Shown: positions 1-5,036 of the stretch, one piece after another
Position numbering within the stretch: the first letter of the stretch is position 1
Layout of the letters: the number at the start of each line of letters is the position of its first letter
Source of the DNA: an uncultured Blautia sp.
GTDB lineage: Bacteria > Bacillota > Clostridia > Lachnospirales > Lachnospiraceae
Assembly (NCBI GenBank): GCA_900552095.1
Contig: URYM01000067.1
Span: 1 to 8,783 of the forward strand
Direction: 5' to 3'
DNA: 8,783 bases
Position numbers and translations under genes: made by a program
The notes under the pieces: model-generated
The model's input: only the letters and a program-made list of their open reading frames with translations
Told to the model about the DNA's origin: nothing
Databases searched by the model: none

Positions 1-37
1 AAGATCGTCGGCAGCGTCAGATGTGTATAAGAGACAG
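1..37 (+). other. Untrimmed Illumina Nextera adapter with Tn5 mosaic end (artefact)
   Basis: Bases 5-18 read TCGTCGGCAGCGTC, and bases 19-37 read the 19-base Tn5 mosaic end AGATGTGTATAAGAGACAG. Together they match the Nextera read-1 transposase adapter exactly. Bases 1-4 (aaga) sit where the last bases of the i5 index would be; from memory one standard i5 index ends in AAGA. This is library-construction sequence, not genomic DNA and not a natural transposon end, so real sequence begins at about base 38. It interrupts the reading frame of the epimerase gene on the minus strand. Confidence 0.97.
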
Positions 38-102
38 ACTGCAAACTGCTCTTTCATTTTTCCAAAATCCATGCACATCAGCGAAGGTGCAAATGTTACC
101 AT
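38..102 (-). CDS. D-allulose-6-phosphate / ribulose-phosphate 3-epimerase family, N-terminal fragment
   Basis: Only the first 21 codons are present: an ATG at 102-100, then a frame reading MVTFAPSLMCMDFGKMKEQF and a final Ala, before the adapter cuts it off. The segment A-P-S-L-M-C-M-D followed by K-x-K-E-Q matches the N-terminus of AlsE-type epimerases (PSLMCMD...KFKEQI in E. coli AlsE) better than classical Rpe, which has APSILSADF. Family members are TIM-barrel enzymes of about 220-230 residues that invert C3 of a ketose phosphate in the cytoplasm. A purine-rich ribosome binding site lies 8 bases upstream, and the gap to the EIIA gene is 18 bp, so it is very probably cotranscribed with the two PTS genes before it. 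The truncation is an assembly end, not evidence of a pseudogene. With so few residues, the choice between allulose-6-phosphate and ribulose-5-phosphate as substrate remains open. Confidence 0.75.
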
Positions 103-110
103 AACTTTTT

Positions 111-118
111 CTCCCTCT
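111..118 (-). promoter_or_regulatory. Ribosome binding site of the truncated epimerase gene
   Basis: On the minus strand this reads AGAGGGAG, 8 bases before the ATG at 102. It lies between the EIIA stop codon (123-121) and that ATG. It matters because it supports a real translation start for a gene of which only 21 codons are visible. Confidence 0.7.
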
Positions 119-120
119 CT

Positions 121-645
121 TTACAAAATAGAAATCTCATCCAGATCCAGCTCTTCCTCTTCACTCTCCGGCTCTTCTGCCGGCATTTCCGGATCTGTCA
201 GAAATGTATGTATCACATCCTCTGCGGTATCAGCTTTCATAAGCTGGCTTACCACTGCATCATTTCCCAGCTTTTTCGAGAACATGGCCAGCATCCTCAA
301 GTGCTCTTCCGCTCCCTGATTGTCCGCTCCCACTGCAAAGAGAATGATCACTTTTGCCCCGGTATCATCCAGGCTCTCCCACTCGATCTCCTGATCCAGT
401 ACAGCCACTGCCACGCCGGGTGTTACCACCGCTTCGCTTCTCCCGTGGGGGATTGCAATATAATTTCCGATTCCGGTCTCTCCGATCGCTTCTCTCTCAT
501 AGACGTCCCGGATATAAACCTCTTTATCCCGGATCGTTCCGGCTTCCAAAAGCATCTCCGCCATCGCGTCCAGCGCCTCCGCCTTATTCTGTACTTTCAG
601 ATGTACTGCGATTGCCTTCGGATTCAATACCTCTGTAAATTCCAT
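121..645 (-). CDS. PTS fructose/mannitol-family EIIA (EIIA type 2) with acidic C-terminal tail
   Basis: This is a 174-residue cytoplasmic phosphocarrier of the fructose/mannitol EIIA family, which passes phosphate from HPr-P to an EIIB. The active-site histidine is His67 in the motif G-N-Y-I-A-I-P-H-G-R. The run E-x-x-G-x-T-G-I-G-N just before it and the later FAVGADNQGAEEHLRML segment (about residues 103-119) are also typical. The domain ends near residue 150, the usual family length. About 24 further residues follow, half of them Asp or Glu, including four consecutive Glu at 162-165. That tail is unusual and has no obvious domain. The gene starts 13 bp after the EIIB stop. Its AGGAGG site (654-659) overlaps the EIIB TGA, so the two genes are probably translationally linked. 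The likely partner is the fructose-type EIIB immediately upstream. Confidence 0.95.
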   Translation of the reverse strand: MEFTEVLNPKAIAVHLKVQNKAEALDAMAEMLLEAGTIRDKEVYIRDVYEREAIGETGIGNYIAIPHGRSEAVVTPGVAVAVLDQEIEWESLDDTGAKVIILFAVGADNQGAEEHLRMLAMFSKKLGNDAVVSQLMKADTAEDVIHTFLTDPEMPAEEPESEEEELDLDEISIL

Positions 646-658
646 TGCTCTCTCCTCC

Positions 659-976
659 TCAGCTGGCCGCCTCTACCACTTCTTTTGCCTTGGCCATCAG
701 CTTGTTCGGCGCTTTGATCGCCACGTCTGTGGGAACCTGGATGATCCGCTTTCCGTCGAAACGCTCCCGGTCTGCAATCTTCACATCAATTGCCAGGATC
801 ACAATATCGGCCGCTGCAATTTCCTCATCTGTCAGCGCATTTTCTTTTCCGATGCTTCCCTGGGTTTCAAATCTTGCCTCGAATCCCGCCTTCTCTGCCG
901 CCTTCTCCAGCTTTTCCTGAGCAATGTAAGTATGGGCGATTCCTACCGTACATGCACAAACTCCAACAACTTTCAT
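659..976 (-). CDS. PTS fructose-family EIIB
   Basis: This is a stand-alone EIIB of 105 residues, the normal size of a fructose-type EIIB domain. It would receive phosphate from EIIA on a cysteine and pass it to sugar bound by an EIIC. The active-site loop reads V-C-A-C-T-V-G-I-A-H-T-Y, with Cys9 at the catalytic position. Most relatives have C-P-T-G-I-A-H-T there; here the residues after the cysteine are Thr-Val instead of Pro-Thr, and there is a second cysteine at position 7. The E-T-Q-G-S-I-G segment (38-44) and the D-V-K-I...R-F stretch (64-73) are further family hallmarks. The ATG at 976 is set by a strong AAGGAGG 8 bases upstream. It is the first gene after an intrinsic terminator and has its own promoter candidate. 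No matching fructose-type EIIC is visible in this window. Confidence 0.95.
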   Translation of the reverse strand: MKVVGVCACTVGIAHTYIAQEKLEKAAEKAGFEARFETQGSIGKENALTDEEIAAADIVILAIDVKIADRERFDGKRIIQVPTDVAIKAPNKLMAKAKEVVEAAS

Positions 977-984
977 TTTATATT

Positions 985-992
985 CCTCCTTT
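985..992 (-). promoter_or_regulatory. Strong ribosome binding site of the fructose-type EIIB gene
   Basis: The minus strand reads AAAGGAGG here, 8 bases before the ATG at 976. It fixes the start of the first gene of the left transcription unit. Confidence 0.85.
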
Positions 993-1031
993 ATAATCTC
1001 CTGCTCGGATGTCTTTGTTCTTCATGGCTTT

Positions 1032-1060
1032 ACTATACCATCCGTCCCCCGCAAACAGAA
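1032..1060 (-). promoter_or_regulatory. Candidate promoter P2 (extended -10) for the EIIB-EIIA-epimerase unit
   Basis: The minus strand carries TGG-TATAGT at 1040-1032: an extended -10 TGn motif plus a hexamer matching TATAAT at five of six positions. The -35 region 17 bp upstream (1060-1055) reads TTCTGT and is poor. A weak -35 next to an inverted repeat is the layout expected for an activator-dependent promoter. Transcription would begin near 1025, giving a leader of about 49 bases. The position just after a terminator and before the first gene of a unit supports it. It is a pattern-based inference. Confidence 0.5.
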
Positions 1061-1099
1061 GTCCAGAAGCTTTCAACTTCTTTTGCAGAGCGCTGGACT
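1060..1099 (-). repeat. Inverted repeat AGTCCAG / CTGGACT upstream of P2, possible operator
   Basis: Two perfect 7-base arms lie at 1093-1099 and 1060-1066, with centres 33 bp apart, about three helical turns. The arm nearer the gene overlaps the edge of the -35 region of P2. A smaller dyad, AGAAG-TTGAAAG-CTTCT, nests against the same arm. There is no T-run after it on either strand, so it is not an intrinsic terminator. PRD activators of the MtlR type bind just upstream of -35, so it could be the site for the regulator encoded at 2603-4678. It could also be chance, as 7-base arms are short. Confidence 0.35.
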
Positions 1100-1111
1100 A
1101 AAAAAGGGCGC

Positions 1112-1154
1112 AAAAAAACTGCCGGAAAATGTACCTGATACATCTTACAGCAGT
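1112..1154 (-). terminator. Intrinsic (Rho-independent) terminator after the EIIC gene
   Basis: On the minus strand the RNA folds as ACUGC-UG / CG-GCAGU, continuing across one U-C mismatch into AAGAUGUA / UACAUUUU, with a UCAGG loop. That gives about 15 pairs, including two G-U wobbles. The descending arm runs straight into a T-tract (1118-1112). The hairpin begins 18 bases after the EIIC stop codon. This position and structure mark the end of the transcription unit that starts at P1 and separate it from the fructose-type EIIB-EIIA unit. Confidence 0.8.
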
Positions 1155-1172
1155 CTCGCTTTACTTTTTATC

Positions 1173-2585
1173 TTAATTCTCTCTGTTTCCCCTCAACATC
1201 CGTTTCAGCTGCTTCCAGAATACCGGAAACAGGAAACACAGAATACAGAAAAGCAGAATTCCATTCTCTGAAAAGAGGGAGGAAAGCTTTCCGAGAATCA
1301 CTCCCACAACACAAAAATCGGTATCAGAAAAAGCAGTACCGGACAGATTCAGAATCCCCGTCACAGGCATTACACTTAAAGAAAGAAGGGAAATCAGCAC
1401 ACCGTGGGCAAAAGAGCCGATCACACAGCCCCGGATCCCGCCCTCTGCATTGGCAAAAACTCCCGCAGTCCCCCCACAGAAGAAATGAGCTACCACCCCC
1501 GGCACGATCACCGCAACTACCTGTCTGTCCCCCCATCCGTTGACCGCCATAAGGGCTGCCATAACGGCAAGCCCGCCCAGAAATGACAGAAGAAAACCGA
1601 TCATAACTGCATTGGGCGCATAGGAAAACAGCACCGGACAGTCCACCGCCGGTTTCGCATGCGGCACCAGTTTCCGGGCAATCCCCTTAAATGCCGGAAC
1701 AATCTCAGCCACTACCAGGCGCACTCCTGCCAGAATAATATAGAGCGCTCCGGAAAATTTTGCTCCCTGAACCAGTGCATACGTGATCCAGTTCTGATAC
1801 CCCTCAGAAGCATAAGACAGATCCAGTTCGGCCAGATCAAACCGGCTCGCCGCAATTCCAGTTACGACCAGAAAAGCCGCAGTCATCATGATAAAAACAC
1901 TCACTGTGGAATCCCGCATAAAAGACAGCCTGGCCGGAAAACGGATTTCTTCCGTGGATCTTATCTTCTCCCTGTTTTTTCCGGCCGCCAGCTGCGCAGT
2001 CTTCGCCGCTGCCAGATATCCCACCGTAGAAAAATGACCCAGGGCAATTTTATTTCCTCCGGTTATCTTTTCCATCTCTTTCTCTGCCAGAGCCGGCATC
2101 AGCGCCATCAAAAGTCCCAGCATCAGAGAACCGGCAAGGATCAGCCGCCAGCCCTCCACTCCACTGATCCGGAGAACTACAGTCAGAAGCCCCGCCATAT
2201 AAAGCGTGTGATGTCCGGTCAGAAAAATATAGGGAAGCGCTCCAAAGCGGGCGATCACAAGATTCGCCAGCATACCCCAGAACATGATCATCGTCACCTC
2301 CGAAGCATACTGGCTCGTACTGATCGCTCCCACAGCTTCCATGTTGGGAACCACTCCCTGGATGTTAAAATCCAGATTAAATAAGACGCCGAAATCTTTC
2401 AGTGTCCCATTCTGAAGAAAATCAGCCCCGATGGTCAGGAGTACAAATCCTACGATCGTAGTAACCGTTCCCTTGATCACATGATCCACCGGCTTCTTCT
2501 GCAAAATCAGTCCCAGCAGCACGACCATCCCCACAAGAAGCGCCGGAGTGGCCATCACCTCGCTGATGGCTGTAAATACCCTCAT
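1173..2585 (-). CDS. PTS EIIC permease, ascorbate (UlaA/SgaT) family
   Basis: This 470-residue integral membrane permease is about the length of E. coli UlaA. It would bind a sugar or sugar acid outside and present it to a phospho-EIIB inside. Family signatures are visible in order: P-A-L-L-V-G...L-I-L-Q-K-K-P near residues 14-32, V-V-P-N-M-E-A at 78-84, F-L-T-G-H-H at 121-126, P-A-V-D-C-P...Y-A-P-N-A-V-M-I-G-F at 312-331, and F-F-C-G-G-T-A-G-V-F-A-N near 368-379. About ten to eleven hydrophobic segments are apparent, with a basic C-terminal end. The ATG at 2585 has an excellent AAGGAGG 6 bases upstream. The gene starts 17 bp after the regulator and ends in a terminator. Ascorbate itself is not certain as substrate, since this family also includes permeases for other sugars. 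The upstream UlaB-like EIIB is the expected partner. Confidence 0.93.
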   Translation of the reverse strand: MRVFTAISEVMATPALLVGMVVLLGLILQKKPVDHVIKGTVTTIVGFVLLTIGADFLQNGTLKDFGVLFNLDFNIQGVVPNMEAVGAISTSQYASEVTMIMFWGMLANLVIARFGALPYIFLTGHHTLYMAGLLTVVLRISGVEGWRLILAGSLMLGLLMALMPALAEKEMEKITGGNKIALGHFSTVGYLAAAKTAQLAAGKNREKIRSTEEIRFPARLSFMRDSTVSVFIMMTAAFLVVTGIAASRFDLAELDLSYASEGYQNWITYALVQGAKFSGALYIILAGVRLVVAEIVPAFKGIARKLVPHAKPAVDCPVLFSYAPNAVMIGFLLSFLGGLAVMAALMAVNGWGDRQVVAVIVPGVVAHFFCGGTAGVFANAEGGIRGCVIGSFAHGVLISLLSLSVMPVTGILNLSGTAFSDTDFCVVGVILGKLSSLFSENGILLFCILCFLFPVFWKQLKRMLRGNREN

Positions 2586-2591
2586 CTTTTT

Positions 2592-2598
2592 CCTCCTT
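2592..2598 (-). promoter_or_regulatory. Strong ribosome binding site of the EIIC gene
   Basis: AAGGAGG lies 6 bases before the ATG at 2585, within the 17-bp gap after the regulator's TAA stop. It is much stronger than the sites of the two upstream genes, so the permease may be translated more heavily than the regulator on the same message. Confidence 0.85.
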
Positions 2599-2602
2599 AC
2601 AT

Positions 2603-4678
2603 TTAAGTCTTTTCCAGACGGGCTCTTAAAATCTCGCAGACTTCCTGCGCATCCGCTGCCCTGGTCAGTTCATCGATATACGCCGCTTTAGAAAGGGCAG
2701 TCCGTATATCCCGGATGATTCCGATATGTTTTGTCTGATCTTCCGCCGCCAGACACAGGATTACCCTCGCCCGCTTCCCATGTTCAAACTGGATCCCTTC
2801 CGGGGCAACGGCCAGCGACAGATCCAGATGTTTCACCCCGTCGTCCGGTCTGGCATGGGCAAGAACCAGATCCTTCGTGACAAACATATAGGGACCCGCT
2901 TCCACCATACGGGCAATAATTGCTTCCACATATCTTTTTTTAATACTGCCGCAGGCCAGAAGAGGCTCTGCCGCCGCACAGATCGCCCTCTCCCAGGGCT
3001 TTTCCTCTTCCTGCAGCTGACTTTCTTCTCCCCGTTTTCTTCCTGAACTTTCCAGAAACAAAACCTTATTCTCTGTCAGGAAATCGGTCAGTCTCCACAC
3101 ATTCGGATTCAACACCGGCTGTTCCTCCGGGCTCTCCGCAAAAAAGCGGTCCAGATCACAGCGCAGTTCCCTGTGCCTTTCCTCCGGCACATATTTTTTC
3201 ACCACCCGAAAAAGCGCATCCGTGTCCACAAAGCCAAATCTTCCCCGTATCACCGGATGGTTCAGGATATTTCTGCGGTCAAAATCATTCAGAATAGGGT
3301 TCACCACAATAACAGGGACCAGCGCTTTCAGCCGGACAGAAGATACGATAATATCGCAGATATTCTGAGGATTGACAAGCTCGGAGGCCGCCGCCACTCC
3401 CACAATCTTCGCTCCCGGAAGGATCCTCCCCAGTTCATGGCTGATCATATTTCCCGTAGCCACACCGCTCATGCAGACCACCAGGATCCGAAGCTCCTTC
3501 CCGCCTGATCTTGCCGATTTCAGATGAGCGCCAAAATGCAGCGTCAGATAAGAAACCTCACTGTCTGAGATCTGAACCCCGATCTGCTGTTCCAGATACT
3601 GGGCGGTCTGGCGCACCACGTCAAAAATATAAGGATATTCCCTTTTAATATCCTCCGCCATCAGATTCCCGATCTGGATGCCGAAGCGGTAACGATAGAT
3701 AGAAGCCTCTATGTGGCGGTACAGATCCTGGATCAGCCCGTCTTTCGGCTCAAAGATCACACAGGCAAGGCGCTCAAACTCCGCCACCAGATTTCTGGAA
3801 ATTTCCATCAGAGATTCATTTACCCCTTCTGTCTTCTCCTCCCCGGAGCAGGAAGCCAGTCTGCCCCCCAGAAAATGGAGCGTCAGATATATTTTTTCTC
3901 TCTCGATCAGCTTTGGAAAGTATCTGGCCACCAGCCCATATTCCCTTGACTCTTTTACCTTCCCGATGCTCACATCTGAAAAGTATAATTGATCTTCTCC
4001 CCGCTCCATAATGGGGATCATCACCGCAAGTGCCAGCATATCATTTCTTACATAGCTGACCTTCAGTTCCCGCTCTACCTGTTCAATCTGTTTTAAGTAG
4101 GGCTCCGCCTCTTCCATATGGATAAAGCCCAGCTTCCCTGCTGAGAAAAGAGGTTCCAGCATGCTGAAATACAGGAAAAAAAGAGCCCGCGCCCGGATTG
4201 TATCTCCATCGATCCAGTAGCCTCTCTTTTTCTCATAACCAATTCCCAGCTGATAAGCGTGAAGCGAAGTGATCACTGCCTGCAGATCTGTAAAAATTGT
4301 ATTTCTGCTCACCATACAGGTATTCATCAGATCTTCCACATAAACCGGGGGTTCCGAAGCCATGATCTGACACACAATGATCCTCACGCGCTCTCCCGGC
4401 GTAAAAATATAATCTTCCTTGGGCGTTTCCAGAGCCAAAGCGGATTCCAGCGCAAGCTTTTCCTCCTCCAGAAATGGCTGCACCCTTCCCCGGATCACCC
4501 GGAGAAGCGGAAGTTTCTTCATAGCCAGCCACCCGTCCGCCTTGTCCAGCTCATTGTAAACCGTCCGGACAGACACGGATAATTCAGCCGCGATCTCCTT
4601 TATGGTAAGTTCACTGCTTCCTTTTAAAATCATGGTTATAATTTTCTGTGTACGCTCATTTAAATAACCGACTGCCAT
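2603..4678 (-). CDS. BglG/MtlR-family PTS regulator: HTH, PRD1, PRD2, EIIB-like, EIIA-like
   Basis: This 691-residue regulator would be controlled by PTS phosphorylation. Domains in order are: an HTH near residues 8-60 (T-I-K-E-I-A-A-E-L-S-V-S-V-R-T-V-Y); a second, Mga-like HTH near 95-160; PRD1 about 185-290; PRD2 about 300-390; an EIIB-like domain at 395-490 with Cys402 in V-C-M-S-G-V-A-T-G; a charged linker; and an EIIA-like domain about 555-691 with His608 in L-A-H-A-R-P-D-D-G-V. Such DNA-binding members are usually transcription activators, unlike the RNA-binding BglG antiterminators. PRD2 keeps both histidines (His322 and His381). PRD1 keeps the second (His268) but has no histidine at the first position. 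The H-A-R-P motif resembles ascorbate-type EIIA (UlaC), matching the UlaA/UlaB-like neighbours. The ATG lies 4 bases after the EIIB stop with only GGAG about 13 bases upstream, suggesting translational coupling. Confidence 0.92.
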   Translation of the reverse strand: MAVGYLNERTQKIITMILKGSSELTIKEIAAELSVSVRTVYNELDKADGWLAMKKLPLLRVIRGRVQPFLEEEKLALESALALETPKEDYIFTPGERVRIIVCQIMASEPPVYVEDLMNTCMVSRNTIFTDLQAVITSLHAYQLGIGYEKKRGYWIDGDTIRARALFFLYFSMLEPLFSAGKLGFIHMEEAEPYLKQIEQVERELKVSYVRNDMLALAVMIPIMERGEDQLYFSDVSIGKVKESREYGLVARYFPKLIEREKIYLTLHFLGGRLASCSGEEKTEGVNESLMEISRNLVAEFERLACVIFEPKDGLIQDLYRHIEASIYRYRFGIQIGNLMAEDIKREYPYIFDVVRQTAQYLEQQIGVQISDSEVSYLTLHFGAHLKSARSGGKELRILVVCMSGVATGNMISHELGRILPGAKIVGVAAASELVNPQNICDIIVSSVRLKALVPVIVVNPILNDFDRRNILNHPVIRGRFGFVDTDALFRVVKKYVPEERHRELRCDLDRFFAESPEEQPVLNPNVWRLTDFLTENKVLFLESSGRKRGEESQLQEEEKPWERAICAAAEPLLACGSIKKRYVEAIIARMVEAGPYMFVTKDLVLAHARPDDGVKHLDLSLAVAPEGIQFEHGKRARVILCLAAEDQTKHIGIIRDIRTALSKAAYIDELTRAADAQEVCEILRARLEKT

Positions 4679-4682
4679 AGCA

Positions 4683-4967
4683 TTACCGCATCTCCAATAC
4701 CTGTTTTAACTTCTCCGCCGCCAGATCAGAATCTGTGAGATCCTCCAGTCCGATCACCGGCATATCCCTGTAATCTGCTTCCAGTTCTTCCGACACAACA
4801 AACAGATCTGCCTTCCCGGTAAAAATATCCGCCAGCGCTCCGAACAGCACCTCAATCCCGCTGATCCCCAGAGTTTCCAGCGCCTCTTCTACCGTCATCT
4901 GCATCAGAAGCGAAGTCCCAACTCCATTTCCGCAGCAGCACATAATTTTCTGAATTTTTTGTTCCAT
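4683..4967 (-). CDS. PTS EIIB, lactose/ascorbate (UlaB-like) family
   Basis: This is a stand-alone cytoplasmic EIIB of 94 residues, a normal size for UlaB-like proteins. The active-site loop reads I-M-C-C-C-G-N-G-V-G-T-S, and the cysteine directly before G-N-G (Cys12) is the expected phosphorylation site. Two more cysteines precede it at 10 and 11, which is unusual. The rest fits a Rossmann-like EIIB fold, with the D-L-F-V-V-S-E segment near 54-60. It is first in the P1 unit, upstream of a regulator and a UlaA-type permease that should be its partner. No stand-alone ascorbate-type EIIA gene accompanies it; the EIIA-like domain of the regulator or the fructose-type EIIA downstream might supply phosphate. 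The start is the ATG at 4967. Its ribosome binding site is weak (GAGAAAGAG at 4984-4976, 8 bases away). Confidence 0.92.
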   Translation of the reverse strand: MEQKIQKIMCCCGNGVGTSLLMQMTVEEALETLGISGIEVLFGALADIFTGKADLFVVSEELEADYRDMPVIGLEDLTDSDLAAEKLKQVLEMR

Positions 4968-4996
4968 ATTCCTGACTCTTTCTCATTTTTATCCTC

Positions 4997-5025
4997 ATTA
5001 TACCGAAAGGCGTCCTTTTGTACAA
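4997..5025 (-). promoter_or_regulatory. Promoter P1, sigma-A-like, for the EIIB-regulator-EIIC unit
   Basis: The minus strand reads TTGTAC at 5025-5020, a 17-bp spacer, then a perfect TATAAT at 5002-4997, with a T-tract upstream of -35. Initiation would fall near 4990, leaving a leader of about 23 bases before the ATG at 4967. The spacer contains a short dyad, AAAGG-ACG-CCTTT (5006-5018), which could be an operator or chance. It lies within the 69-bp gap after polC, so the PTS genes need not depend on polC transcription. No catabolite-response (cre) site is evident. Confidence 0.75.
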
Positions 5026-5036
5026 GCCGAAAAAAA

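Noticed and set aside
23..319. Plus-strand ORF starting near the left end
   Set aside because: Its start codon lies inside the sequencing adapter and the rest is antisense to the EIIA gene; low-complexity serine-rich translation.
1033..1143. Minus-strand 36-codon ORF in the 196-bp gap between the EIIC and EIIB genes
   Set aside because: No ribosome binding site, and it runs through the terminator hairpin and promoter; better explained as regulatory DNA.
1659..2384. Plus-strand ORF of 241 codons
   Set aside because: Antisense to the well-supported EIIC gene; the product is rich in His, Arg and Gln, as expected from reverse-frame reading, with no recognizable domain.
4852..4986. Minus-strand 44-codon ORF overlapping the UlaB-like EIIB out of frame, preceded by GAGGA
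   Set aside because: The GAGGA lies upstream of the predicted P1 start site, so it would be absent from the main transcript; no family resemblance. It could matter only on read-through RNA from polC.
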